The position numbers and the translations under genes were made by a program. DNA of 64,000 nt from DASRWI01 sp035654655. GTDB lineage: Bacteria > Bacteroidota > Ignavibacteria > Ignavibacteriales > Ignavibacteriaceae. The number at the start of each line of letters is the position of its first letter. Positions within the stretch are counted from its first letter, which is position 1. Under the pieces are notes generated by a model that saw only the letters and a list, made by a program, of their open reading frames with translations, did not search any database and was not told where the DNA came from. This document shows, in pieces, positions 35,488 through 44,597 of the stretch. The DNA is taken from contig DASRWI010000021.1 in the NCBI GenBank assembly GCA_035654655.1, positions 62,001-126,000 of the forward strand, given 5' to 3'.

Positions 35488-36363
35488 ATGACTACTGCAG
35501 AATTATTAAAACAAGTACGTCAGATAGAAATAAAAACCAAAGGTTTAGTTAATCAGGTTTTTTCAGGTGAATACCATTCTGTATTTAAAGGAAGAGGAAT
35601 GGAATTTTCTGAAGTGCGTGAATATCAATACGGAGATGACATACGTAATATTGATTGGAACGTTACTGCAAGATTAAATCATCCTTATGTAAAAATATTT
35701 GAAGAGGAACGTGAATTAACTGTAATGCTGCTCGTTGATACAAGCGGCTCATTGGCTTTTGGCTCTACTCAAAAAACAAAGCAGCAAATTGCAGCTGAGC
35801 TTAGTTCTATTTTGGCATTCTCTGCATTGAAGAATAATGATAAGACAGGACTGCTTTTGTTCTCCGATAAGGTTGAAAAATTTATTCCTCCAAGAAAAGG
35901 AAGAAGTCATTCATTAAGATTGATAAGAGAAATATTATCTTTTGAACCTCAGGGAAAGAAGACCAATATAAAGACTGCTTTAGAGTATTTAAATAATGCA
36001 GTTAAGAAGAAAGCTATTATTTTCTTGATATCCGATTTTATGGATAAAGGTTATGGAAAGATTTTAAGAATACTTGGAAATAAACACGACCTTGTTTCTA
36101 TTGTTCTAAAAGATGAAAGAGAATATTTTATTCCAAGGGTTGGTGTGGTTAGTTTTGTTGATGCAGAAACAGGAGAGACAAAATTAGTTAATACAAGCAG
36201 TGATAACTTTAGAAGAAATTTAGGCTTGTATTATAACAGCTTTGAACAGGAAAGAAAAAATTTATTCCTCTCGAGCAACATTGATAGTATTGAAATCAAG
36301 ACAGATGAAAATTATGTAAAACCTCTGGTTCAATTCTTTAAACTACGTGAAAGAAGATGGTGA
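35488..36363 (+). CDS. DUF58 domain protein (VWA-like, Bat operon)
   Basis: A 291-residue protein with the DUF58 signature FSEVREYQYGDDIRNIDWNVTAR followed by a VWA-like fold with MIDAS sequence LLVDTSGSLAFG. No signal peptide or membrane segment. DUF58 genes nearly always follow moxR and are thought to be clients or partners of that ATPase. It starts 2 bp after moxR and overlaps the next gene by 7 bp. Confidence 0.92.
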   Translation: MTTAELLKQVRQIEIKTKGLVNQVFSGEYHSVFKGRGMEFSEVREYQYGDDIRNIDWNVTARLNHPYVKIFEEERELTVMLLVDTSGSLAFGSTQKTKQQIAAELSSILAFSALKNNDKTGLLLFSDKVEKFIPPRKGRSHSLRLIREILSFEPQGKKTNIKTALEYLNNAVKKKAIIFLISDFMDKGYGKILRILGNKHDLVSIVLKDEREYFIPRVGVVSFVDAETGETKLVNTSSDNFRRNLGLYYNSFEQERKNLFLSSNIDSIEIKTDENYVKPLVQFFKLRERRW

Positions 36364-37286
36364 AACTTAAATTTTTAATTTCCTTAATATTTCTTTTAAG
36401 CTTTAATGCTTTGGCACAATCCATAACTGCTGAAGCATCTACAGATACATCTGCCTATTTAATAGGTGACCAGATAAAGTACACTCTTAAGATAACCTAT
36501 GATAAAAACATAAAGATATTAGAACCGATTATTAAAGACAGTTTGAAAAATGTTGAGGTAATTAGTTTCGATAAACCAGTTGTTTCTGAAAATGATAATA
36601 AAAAAATATCTTCCTATTCAGTTATACTATCAAAGTTTGATTCATCTGATGTAATCATTACTCCTATTGAAATTAAATATACTGCAGGAGATAGTTCAAA
36701 ATCAATTTTGTCAAATGCTGTTTCTTTTAAGGTTATACCTGTTAAAGTTTCTCAGGAAGAAGATATAAAGGATATTAAAAATCCGGAAGAAATTCCTCCT
36801 GACTGGAAAATGTTTGTCCTGTACTTTTTAATTGCTTTAGCGGCTTGCTCTTTAATTTATTTCTTAATTAAAAAATATTTAAAGAAAAGAGCGGAAAAAC
36901 CTAAAGTGATTAAGGAAATTATTATTCCTCCACACGTTACTGCTTTGGCAGCTTTAACTAATCTTGAAAAAGAAAGTTTATGGGAGAAAGGCGAAATAAA
37001 AGAATATCACTCACGAATAACTTCTATCATTAGAAATTATTTTGAGGGAAGATTTAATCTTCCAGCACTTGAATTAACAACTTCAGAGACAATGGAACTG
37101 CTTAACAAACAAGATGTACCTAAAGAAGTCAATGACATTACATACTCGTTCTTATCTAATGCAGATATGGTTAAGTTTGCAAAGTTTGTCCCGCTTGAAG
37201 ATATTAACAAGCAGATGATGAAGGATGCATATCAAATAGTTGAAAGTACAATGGAAGAAGAAACAGTGCAGGTGAATAATGTTTGA
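36357..37286 (+). CDS. Exported single-pass membrane protein of the Bat operon (BatD-like)
   Basis: A 309-residue protein with a signal peptide (FLISLIFLLSFNALAQ), an extracytoplasmic beta-sandwich (residues 22-140, resembling the first domain of BatD), one transmembrane helix (VLYFLIALAACSLIYFLI, about 152-170) and a cytoplasmic helical domain (EIKEYHSRITSIIRNYFEG, LTTSETMELL). The tail matches the equivalent part of the BatD at 40138, so this is probably a shorter relative. Genes on both sides overlap by 7-8 bp. Confidence 0.8.
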   Translation: MVKLKFLISLIFLLSFNALAQSITAEASTDTSAYLIGDQIKYTLKITYDKNIKILEPIIKDSLKNVEVISFDKPVVSENDNKKISSYSVILSKFDSSDVIITPIEIKYTAGDSSKSILSNAVSFKVIPVKVSQEEDIKDIKNPEEIPPDWKMFVLYFLIALAACSLIYFLIKKYLKKRAEKPKVIKEIIIPPHVTALAALTNLEKESLWEKGEIKEYHSRITSIIRNYFEGRFNLPALELTTSETMELLNKQDVPKEVNDITYSFLSNADMVKFAKFVPLEDINKQMMKDAYQIVESTMEEETVQVNNV

Positions 37287-38274
37287 GAATATTTTCTTTG
37301 CAAATAAATGGGCTTTCTTTCTTCTGCTGATAATTCCCTTTTTAATTTACAGGTACATCAAAAAAAATAAGAAGGAAGAACCTGCAATAAATTATTCTTC
37401 TATAGAATTGTTTAATCTAACCAGGACATCTATTGCTGAAAGATTAAAACATCTACCATTTATTTTAAGAATGATTGCAATTATTCTTTTAATTGTAGCA
37501 TTTGCCAGACCACAATCTTACCTGGAAGGTGAAAATATTTTTAGTGAAGGCATTGATATTGCTCTTGTAGTTGATATCTCTGGAAGTATGCTTGCAGAAG
37601 ATTTTAAACCCAACAGAATTGAAGCATCCAAAAAAGTAGTAGATAATTTTATTCAGGATAGAGTTGCTGATAGAATAGGTCTGGTAATTTTTTCCAGAGA
37701 AGCATTTACTCAGTGTCCCCTAACAATAGATTATACTGTTTTAAGAAATCTTCTTAAAGAAGTAAAAAGCGGAATGATTGAAGATGGAACTGCTATTGGG
37801 AATGCTATAGCAAACGGAATAAACAGATTAAAAAACAGTAAGGCAAAAAGTAAAGTTATTATCTTACTCACTGATGGCATGAACAATGCAGGTGAAGTTG
37901 ACCCTTTATCTGCTGCATACATTGCTCAAAGTTATGGGATTAAAATCTATACAATTGGTGTAGGTACAATGGGACAGGCACCTTACCCAATCAGAACACC
38001 TTTTGGAACTCAGTATCAAATGGTACCTGTTGAGATTGATGAAAAATTATTAAAAGAAATTGCCACTTTAACCAATGGTAAATATTATAGAGCTACAGGC
38101 AATGCAAGACTTCAAGCAGTTTACGATGAAATAGATAAACTTGAGAAATCAAAAATTGAAGTTACATCTTATAGAAAAGCATCAGAATTATTTTATTGTT
38201 GGCTTGAAGCTGCAATTATTTTATTGCTGCTTGAAGTAATTTTAAGAAGTACAGTATTAAGAAAGATACCATAG
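37279..38274 (+). CDS. batA: Aerotolerance protein BatA (VWA domain)
   Basis: A 331-residue inner-membrane protein: N-terminal helices (residues 10-26 and 61-77), a large VWA domain with MIDAS Asp99-x-Ser101-x-Ser103 (VVDISGSM), conserved Thr in DGTAIG and Asp in LLTDGMNN, and a C-terminal helix (LEAAIILLLLEVIL). Bat genes were named for aerotolerance in Bacteroides fragilis. It probably assembles with BatB and MoxR. Confidence 0.92.
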   Translation: MFENIFFANKWAFFLLLIIPFLIYRYIKKNKKEEPAINYSSIELFNLTRTSIAERLKHLPFILRMIAIILLIVAFARPQSYLEGENIFSEGIDIALVVDISGSMLAEDFKPNRIEASKKVVDNFIQDRVADRIGLVIFSREAFTQCPLTIDYTVLRNLLKEVKSGMIEDGTAIGNAIANGINRLKNSKAKSKVIILLTDGMNNAGEVDPLSAAYIAQSYGIKIYTIGVGTMGQAPYPIRTPFGTQYQMVPVEIDEKLLKEIATLTNGKYYRATGNARLQAVYDEIDKLEKSKIEVTSYRKASELFYCWLEAAIILLLLEVILRSTVLRKIP

Positions 38275-38276
38275 AT

Positions 38277-39311
38277 ATGTTTAGATTTGCGCACCCTGAA
38301 TATTTATATGGATTTTATTTTCTTGCACTTTTAGTTGCAGTATTTCTATTTTTAAATTGGGATAAAAGTAGGAAGCTTAGAAAATTTGCTAATACAAATA
38401 TGCACTCTGTTATTATGCCCTTCTTCAGCAGAAAAAAAGAATATTTAAAACAAATTTTATTTTTAACTGCATTAGCATTTTTAATTTTGACTGCAGCCAA
38501 TCCACAAGTAGGTACAAGAATAGAAGAGGTTAAGCAAACCGGAATTGACATTATGATTGCTCTTGATGTTTCAAGAAGTATGAAGGCAGAAGATATTCGT
38601 CCAAACAGATTAGAGAAAGCTAAAATTGATATTTCATCTTTAATTAATAAACTTCAGGGAAATAGAATAGGTTTAGTGGTTTTTGCAGGTGATGCATTCT
38701 TGCAATTTCCATTAACAACAGATTATTCAGCAGCAAGTTTATTTTTATCTGTTACGGATGAGAACACAGTACCTGAGCAGGGAACCGCTATAGCAGCGGC
38801 AATTGAAAAATGTATTTCATCTTTTGATACATCATCAACTCAAAAATCAATTATAATAATAAGTGATGGTGAAAATCACGAGGGGAACATTGATGAAGCA
38901 ATAAAGGATGCAGTTGATAAAGGAATTAAAATTTACTGTATAGGATTAGGCTCTCCTGAAGGTGCTCCTATTCCGGAAAGCACCGATGGAAATAAGGATT
39001 ATAAAAAAGATGCTTCTGGAAATGTAATTATGACCAAACTAAACGAAGAAATGCTTAAAAAAATTGCATCTGAAGGTAAAGGGAAGTACTATTTAGGGAG
39101 CTCTTACGAAGATCACTTGACAAGCATTTATAACGATTTATCGGAACTTGAGAAATCTGAGTTTGGTGTAAAAAAAGTAACAGAATATGAGGACAGATAT
39201 TATTATTTCCTGATTCCTGCGTTAATTCTTCTTTTAATAGAAGTAAGCATTGGATATCGTAAATCAAGCTGGTTAACAGGAATGATAAAGAAATTGGGAC
39301 TTGAAAAATGA
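38277..39311 (+). CDS. batB: Aerotolerance protein BatB (VWA domain)
   Basis: A 344-residue paralogue of the preceding protein: two N-terminal helices (residues 11-27, 58-75), VWA with MIDAS Asp97-x-Ser99-x-Ser101 (ALDVSRSM), DEQ-type loop EQGTAIAAAIEK and ISDGENHEGN, then a C-terminal helix (FLIPALILLLIEVSI). The start lies 2 bp after the batA stop, and the end overlaps batC by 4 bp (ATGA). Confidence 0.92.
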   Translation: MFRFAHPEYLYGFYFLALLVAVFLFLNWDKSRKLRKFANTNMHSVIMPFFSRKKEYLKQILFLTALAFLILTAANPQVGTRIEEVKQTGIDIMIALDVSRSMKAEDIRPNRLEKAKIDISSLINKLQGNRIGLVVFAGDAFLQFPLTTDYSAASLFLSVTDENTVPEQGTAIAAAIEKCISSFDTSSTQKSIIIISDGENHEGNIDEAIKDAVDKGIKIYCIGLGSPEGAPIPESTDGNKDYKKDASGNVIMTKLNEEMLKKIASEGKGKYYLGSSYEDHLTSIYNDLSELEKSEFGVKKVTEYEDRYYYFLIPALILLLIEVSIGYRKSSWLTGMIKKLGLEK

Positions 39312-40138
39312 GATTGAAATTATTTATCATCATATTGTTTTTGACATCGTTTGCTTATTCCCAGAATATAAGAAGTCAACTGAATGATGGTGTAAAAAAT
39401 TATAAAGAACAAAAATTTGATAAGGCTGAAGAAAAATTTAGAGAAGGATACAAAACTGCTCCTGATGATTATCGTGCTAATTTCTATTTAGGCGATGCTC
39501 TTTATAAACAGGAAAAATATGATGAAGCAAGGGATTATTTTAATAAGGCTTTAAAACAAAGCAATGATAAAACTGAACAGGCTAAAGTTCATCATAATAT
39601 TGGAAATTCTTATTTAAAGGAAAATAAAATTCAGGAAAGCATTAATTCTTATAAGGAAGCCTTAAAGTTAAATCCTAATGATGCTGATACAAAATATAAT
39701 TTGAGTTATGCTTTGCAGTTGTTGAAGCAGCAGCAGAATCAAAAACAAAATCAAAATCAACAGAACAAGGACAAGAATCAGCAAAATAAGGACCAGAATA
39801 AAGACCAAAATAATAACGACCAGAATAAGGATAATAAAGACAAGAATAAAAACCAGAACAAAGACGAACAAAATAAAGACCAAAACAAAGATAAGAATGA
39901 TAAGGATAAACAGGACCAGGATAAGCAGAATCAGGACAAGCAAAATCAGGATAATCAGAATAAAGATGAACAAAAAAATGAGCAAACTCAGCAGGACCAA
40001 TTAAAACAACAGCAGCCTAAAATTCCAAAGCAGGAGGCTGAAAGAATGTTAGAAGCTATTAAGAATAACGAAAAGGATTTGCAGAAACAGCTTAGAAAAA
40101 AACAAGGTGTAAAAATAAAGACAGATAAAGATTGGTAA
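39308..40138 (+). CDS. batC: BatC-like TPR protein with N/Q/K/D-rich tail
   Basis: A 276-residue exported protein. A signal peptide (LFIIILFLTSFAYSQ), then about three TPRs (residues 20-135; ANFYLGDALYKQEKYDEA, VHHNIGNSYLKENKIQE), then some 90 residues made almost entirely of Lys, Asn, Gln and Asp (145-235), and a closing amphipathic segment (PKQEAERMLEAIKNNEK) that is conserved in BatC. The low-complexity tail is typical of the family in kind, but long here. Confidence 0.88.
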   Translation: MRLKLFIIILFLTSFAYSQNIRSQLNDGVKNYKEQKFDKAEEKFREGYKTAPDDYRANFYLGDALYKQEKYDEARDYFNKALKQSNDKTEQAKVHHNIGNSYLKENKIQESINSYKEALKLNPNDADTKYNLSYALQLLKQQQNQKQNQNQQNKDKNQQNKDQNKDQNNNDQNKDNKDKNKNQNKDEQNKDQNKDKNDKDKQDQDKQNQDKQNQDNQNKDEQKNEQTQQDQLKQQQPKIPKQEAERMLEAIKNNEKDLQKQLRKKQGVKIKTDKDW

Positions 40139-41940
40139 TGGTAATGAAAGTGCGCTTATACATATTTTTATTTTTAATCTTATTAGTTAAAACTACTATA
40201 GCTCAAAGTTTTGTAGCTGAAGTTAATGCTAATAGAATATCAACTGATGACCAGCTTCAGGTTAGCTTTACATTTTATGGAAAGAATGTTAATGATGTAA
40301 AAAATTTCCAGGCACCTAACTTTAAAGGCTTTCAGGTACTAATGGGTCCATCGCTTTCTACAATGACTCAATATGTAAATGGGGTTGTATCAGCATCAAA
40401 AGGTTTTACTTATTATTTAAAGCCATTATCTCCTGGAAAAATAATCATAGGTTCAGCATCAATTACGTACAATGGAAATCCCTACAAAACCAAACCAATT
40501 GATGTCGAAGTTGTAAAGGGAAGTGTACAGCCGCAAAAACAGCAGCAGGACAATACTCAGTATGAAGATGTTTCAGACGATATTTTTATGAGGGCTACTG
40601 TCGATAAGAATACAGTTTATAATGGTGAGCAAGTTACATTAACTTATAAATTATATTCCCGATTGAGGTTTGCTGCTAATATGTCTATATCAAAACTCCC
40701 TTTTTATCAGGGATTTTGGACAGAAGAAATTGAAACACCACAAAGGATACAATTTAATACTGAAGTCTACAATGGCAAACAATATATGGTTGGGACTTTA
40801 AAGAAAGCCGCTTTATTTCCAAACCAATCGGGTAAATTAAAACTTCTTCCTTTTGAAATTACTGTTCCTGTCGAAGTAAGAAAGAAAAGGCAAAACAGGA
40901 GCAATGACCCATTTGAAAGATTCTTTGATGATTCATTTTTTGGAATGACTGAGACTGTTGAACAAAAAATAAGGTCAAATGAAATAACTATAAATGTACT
41001 TCCTTTACCTGATAAAAATGTTCCTGCTTCATTTAAGGGTGCTGTTGGAGAGTTTACTCTCAAATCTACATTAGACAAAAAACAACCCTTAACAAATGAA
41101 CCTTTAATCTTGAAATTGGAAATAGCAGGACAAGGTAATATAAAGTTAATAGAAACCCCTGAGCTTCATTTAAGTACCGGAATCGACCAGTACGACCCTA
41201 AAGAATCTGAAGATATTGTAAAAGGGGAATACATCGCAGGTACTAAAATTATAGAATATTATCTTGTTCCAAGAACAATTGGTGAAAAAACCATTCCATC
41301 TATAGAATTCTCATATTTTGACCCAAGTCAAAAAAAATATGTAACCCTTTCGTCTCCCGAATATCCAATTAATGTACAGAAAGGAAATAAAGAATACGTA
41401 GATAACAATACTGAAGAATTAGGAAATGATATAAAAGGAATTAAAGATGGCGAAACTGCCTTAAAATTAAGGGGCAGTTACATTTTTAATAATCCTGCTT
41501 ATTGGTTATCCGGAGTTCTTCCTGCATTAGCATTAGCGTTTTTTGTTATAAAGAAAAGAAAATATGAAAAATTTAGAGCAGATATTGTCAGATTTAAATA
41601 TACTCAGGCTGAAAAAATTGCACGGAAAAAATTAAAGAATGCAGAAATTCTGATGAAGAATAATGATCCGGAAGGTTTTTACACTGAAATTTCACAAGCA
41701 TTATATGGTTATCTTGAAGATAAGTTTCACATAAATCAAGCTGAGTTTACCTTAGAAAAAGCATTGAATTTACTTGAAGAAAATAAGATTGCTGATAGTA
41801 TAAGAAACGAAGTAAAAGATTCAATTGAAAAGTGTGAATTTATCAGGTTTGCTCCTCATAATAATGGAATATCGGAAATGAACAATATGTACAATAGGTT
41901 TACTCATATCATCATCAGCATTGAAGGAAGTTTGAATTAG
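40138..41940 (+). CDS. batD: BatD protein (oxygen tolerance)
   Basis: A 600-residue membrane protein with a signal peptide (LYIFLFLILLVKTTIAQS), several extracytoplasmic beta-sandwich domains (residues 20-440; ATVDKNTVYNGEQVTLTYKL, EFTLKSTLDKKQPLTNEPL), one transmembrane helix (WLSGVLPALALAFFVI) and a cytoplasmic helical domain. The ATG at 40138 overlaps the batC stop (TAATG) and is favoured; a TTG at 40132 and an ATG at 40144 are alternatives. Confidence 0.9.
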   Translation: MVMKVRLYIFLFLILLVKTTIAQSFVAEVNANRISTDDQLQVSFTFYGKNVNDVKNFQAPNFKGFQVLMGPSLSTMTQYVNGVVSASKGFTYYLKPLSPGKIIIGSASITYNGNPYKTKPIDVEVVKGSVQPQKQQQDNTQYEDVSDDIFMRATVDKNTVYNGEQVTLTYKLYSRLRFAANMSISKLPFYQGFWTEEIETPQRIQFNTEVYNGKQYMVGTLKKAALFPNQSGKLKLLPFEITVPVEVRKKRQNRSNDPFERFFDDSFFGMTETVEQKIRSNEITINVLPLPDKNVPASFKGAVGEFTLKSTLDKKQPLTNEPLILKLEIAGQGNIKLIETPELHLSTGIDQYDPKESEDIVKGEYIAGTKIIEYYLVPRTIGEKTIPSIEFSYFDPSQKKYVTLSSPEYPINVQKGNKEYVDNNTEELGNDIKGIKDGETALKLRGSYIFNNPAYWLSGVLPALALAFFVIKKRKYEKFRADIVRFKYTQAEKIARKKLKNAEILMKNNDPEGFYTEISQALYGYLEDKFHINQAEFTLEKALNLLEENKIADSIRNEVKDSIEKCEFIRFAPHNNGISEMNNMYNRFTHIIISIEGSLN

Positions 41941-41942
41941 AT

Positions 41943-42692
41943 ATGAAAGGTTTATTAGTATTTATTATCTGTTTGTTTAACTTTAATTCCTTTGCTGAAG
42001 ATTCTTCTTCTCTATACAAAAAAGGACTAGATAATTATAAAAGTGCAAATTATGATTCATCAATAGTAAATTTTGAAAAAGTAGTCAATGCGGGATTTGA
42101 AAGTCCGGAATTATATTATAATCTGGGTAACTCATTTTTTAGAAAAGGAAGATTAGCTGATGCAGTATTATATTATGAAAGAGCTTTGAAACTTTCTCCT
42201 AATGATAAAGATATAAAAGATAATTTGAACTTTGTAAATTCTAAACTGGTAGATAAACCTTTAATTTACCCTAAATTCTTCCTTTTTGAATGGATAGATA
42301 ATATATTAAGTTTTACTTCATTATCAGGATGGTTTTTTATTAGTCTAATATTGTTCTTAATTTTTTTGATTATTGCTGCATTGTTTTTCTTCGTCAAACA
42401 AATAAAAGCAAGAGTAAGTTTTTCAGCTGGAGTAATAATGTTATTATTATTCTTTATATCAGTAGCGTTTACGGGAACTAAGTATAAAAGGATATTCTTC
42501 GATAAACAAGGTATAGTAAAAACTTTTACTGTAAAAAGTACTTTAAATCCTAATGAAAATAGTAAAGAATTATTTCAACTGCACGAAGGTTCAAAAGTAG
42601 AGATAAAAGATTCTACAAACGGGTTTTATAAAATAAAAAATAATACAGAGAAAGAGGGCTGGATTAAGAAAGAAGATGTTATTATTATATAG
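41943..42692 (+). CDS. batE: BatE-like TPR and SH3 protein
   Basis: A 249-residue protein: signal peptide (LVFIICLFNFNSFA), two or three TPRs (residues 22-90; ELYYNLGNSFFRKGRLADAV), two hydrophobic helices (about 108-142 and 150-172) and a C-terminal bacterial SH3 domain (ELFQLHEGSKVEI...EGWIKKEDVIII). It closes the Bat operon, 2 bp after batD. Confidence 0.88.
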   Translation: MKGLLVFIICLFNFNSFAEDSSSLYKKGLDNYKSANYDSSIVNFEKVVNAGFESPELYYNLGNSFFRKGRLADAVLYYERALKLSPNDKDIKDNLNFVNSKLVDKPLIYPKFFLFEWIDNILSFTSLSGWFFISLILFLIFLIIAALFFFVKQIKARVSFSAGVIMLLLFFISVAFTGTKYKRIFFDKQGIVKTFTVKSTLNPNENSKELFQLHEGSKVEIKDSTNGFYKIKNNTEKEGWIKKEDVIII

Positions 42693-42761
42693 TGAAGGTT
42701 TTATTATTTGTAAATTAAATAAAAATCTTTAGCTTGCTTAAAGTAAAAAGGAAGGTTGAAT

Positions 42762-43070
42762 ATGAATAAAGTTCTGTTAATTTTGATGGTTATGATATTT
42801 TCATTAAGTATAAGCAGCTTGAATTTTGCTCAGGATGAAAATAAAAAAGATGTTAAAAAAGAAGTAAAAGTAACTGATAGCAATAAACCAGTAAATACTG
42901 TTTGTCCCGTTTCAGGTGAACCTATTGAAAACAGTAAGTTTACTTATAATTATAATGGTAAAACATATGCATTCTGCTGCAATACTTGTTTAAAGAAAGT
43001 TAAAAAAGATCCCGAAAAATACATTTCGAGATTAAATGAAGATGGTAAATCTTTAAAGAAAAAGAATTAA
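42762..43070 (+). CDS. Exported YHS-domain protein
   Basis: A 102-residue protein with a signal peptide and a C-terminal YHS domain: NTVCPVSGEPIEN, FTYNYNGKTYAFCCNTC. YHS domains bind metals such as copper through cysteines; here Cys in VCPV and the FCCNTC group are candidates. The start is the ATG at 42762, with AAGGAAGG 6 nt upstream; an in-frame TTG at 42756 overlaps that site and is rejected. It may belong with the small Cys-rich protein that follows. Confidence 0.82.
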   Translation: MNKVLLILMVMIFSLSISSLNFAQDENKKDVKKEVKVTDSNKPVNTVCPVSGEPIENSKFTYNYNGKTYAFCCNTCLKKVKKDPEKYISRLNEDGKSLKKKN

Positions 43071-43102
43071 CATATAAAACAAAATAAAAGAAAGGTTAAT
43101 TA

Positions 43103-43363
43103 ATGAAAATACTATCTTATATCTTCCTGTTCATGTTCGTAATAGCATTAACGTTAAATGCTCAAGATGATAAAACAAAAAAATCCTGTGATCATAATAA
43201 AGATGTAAAAATCGAAAAACAGGTTAACACTACTACTGCTGGTTTGAAAGATAAAACAACTAAAAAAGTAGTGAAAAAAGAAGTTAAGAAAGTTGTTGTT
43301 ACTGATGGTAAAAAGAAAGAATGCTCTACTGAATGTGAAAAAAGCTGCGAAGATGAGGAATAA
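43103..43363 (+). CDS. Small exported Lys- and Cys-rich protein of unknown function
   Basis: An 86-residue protein with a signal peptide (YIFLFMFVIALTLNAQ), a Lys-rich middle (KKVVKKEVKKVVV) and cysteines in KSCDHNKD and ECSTECEKSCEDEE. The cysteine cluster suggests metal binding, as does its YHS neighbour 32 bp upstream. No family was recognised. GAAAGG precedes the ATG. Confidence 0.7.
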   Translation: MKILSYIFLFMFVIALTLNAQDDKTKKSCDHNKDVKIEKQVNTTTAGLKDKTTKKVVKKEVKKVVVTDGKKKECSTECEKSCEDEE

Positions 43364-43386
43364 TTAACCTTATCTAAATTTTTATT

Positions 43387-43423
43387 AAAAACCTCTAATA
43401 CTTTTGTGTTAGGGGTTTTTTTT
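43387..43423 (+). terminator. Rho-independent terminator
   Basis: AACCTCTAATAC pairs with GTGTTAGGGGTT (two G-T pairs) around a TTTT loop, followed by eight T. It ends the YHS/small-protein unit. Confidence 0.85.
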
Positions 43424-43494
43424 ATGTACAAACCCTTAGTTCATTTTTAATCTTATCCATTTTCATTAAATTTGAACTTTAATAGAGCAAAAGT

Positions 43495-44583
43495 TTGGAT
43501 TCAAAAAGATATAGTAATATTAAATTAGGAATATCGATAGGTAAAAGCATTATTGTTTTTGCTTTAGTATTCTTATTTGTATATATGGGTTATAGTAGGC
43601 TTCTTGAAGATTATATCAGAACCTTCACACAAAATGATTATTTTGTTTTTATCCTTTTTATCATAGTAACAAGTATTATATCCGGAATTTTATTCTTCCC
43701 ACTAAGTTATTTTACTGAATTTTATTTAGAGCATAAGTTCAAGTTATCAAATCAAAGTTTTTTGAGGTGGATATGGGAAGATGTTAAAGGTATTTTGGTT
43801 TCAGCAGTAATCGGAGTTCCTATTCTTTTAATTTTTTATTACACCATTAAAAGATATGATGAATATTGGTGGCTCATTTTTGCTGTAATACTTTTCTTAT
43901 TTTCAGTACTTCTTGCAAGGATTGTTCCTGTTTTTATTCTTCCATTATTTTATAAAATTACTCCTTTTGAAAATGAAGAATTAAAAGATATTATCTTAGG
44001 TCATGCTAAAAATGCCGGATTAAAAGTACAGGCAATTTACAGGTTCGATATGAGCAAAAATACTAAGAAAGCTAATGCTGCTTTTACAGGTTTGGGTAAA
44101 TCTAAAAGAATTCTTCTTGGAGATACTTTAATCGAACATTATACCAATGATGAAATTGAAACAGTTATTGCCCACGAGCTTGGACATTACAAAAAGAAAC
44201 ATATAATTAAAAATATTTTCATTGGAACTATTACAAGTTTTTTAACCTTATATATTTTATCTTTATTATATAAAATTTCTCTCCCCTGGTTTGGATATAC
44301 ATACATTTGGGAAGTCAGTGCTTTACCTTTGTTAATGTTATGGAGTATGGTCCTTGCTCTTATCCAAACACCATTATCAAATATGCTGTCAAGAAAGTTT
44401 GAGTACGAAGCTGATAAATATTCATTGGAATCAACAGGTAAAAAGGAAGCTTATATATCCACTTTAACTAAATTAACTGAACAAAATCTTAGTGATAAAA
44501 ACCCTCATCCTTTTGTAGAATGGTTTTTTTACAGTCATCCTTCAGTTAAGAATAGAATCAAAGCAATAGAACAATATCATTAA
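43495..44583 (+). CDS. M48 family metalloprotease, STE24/CAAX protease-like
   Basis: A 362-residue polytopic membrane zinc protease. About five or six transmembrane helices and the site HELGH (His227, Glu228, His231) with third ligand in FEYEADKYSL. The block NAAFTGLGKSKRILLGDTLI is typical of the STE24-like branch. It likely degrades or processes membrane proteins. The start is TTG at 43495. It opens a tightly packed run of genes reaching at least to 50167. Confidence 0.9.
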   Translation: MDSKRYSNIKLGISIGKSIIVFALVFLFVYMGYSRLLEDYIRTFTQNDYFVFILFIIVTSIISGILFFPLSYFTEFYLEHKFKLSNQSFLRWIWEDVKGILVSAVIGVPILLIFYYTIKRYDEYWWLIFAVILFLFSVLLARIVPVFILPLFYKITPFENEELKDIILGHAKNAGLKVQAIYRFDMSKNTKKANAAFTGLGKSKRILLGDTLIEHYTNDEIETVIAHELGHYKKKHIIKNIFIGTITSFLTLYILSLLYKISLPWFGYTYIWEVSALPLLMLWSMVLALIQTPLSNMLSRKFEYEADKYSLESTGKKEAYISTLTKLTEQNLSDKNPHPFVEWFFYSHPSVKNRIKAIEQYH

Positions 44584-44597
44584 CAATAGGTTTTTGT

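Noticed and set aside
39668..40000. 110-residue very hydrophobic open frame on the minus strand
   Set aside because: It is the mirror of the K/N/Q/D codons of the batC tail. It has no plausible start context or neighbours.
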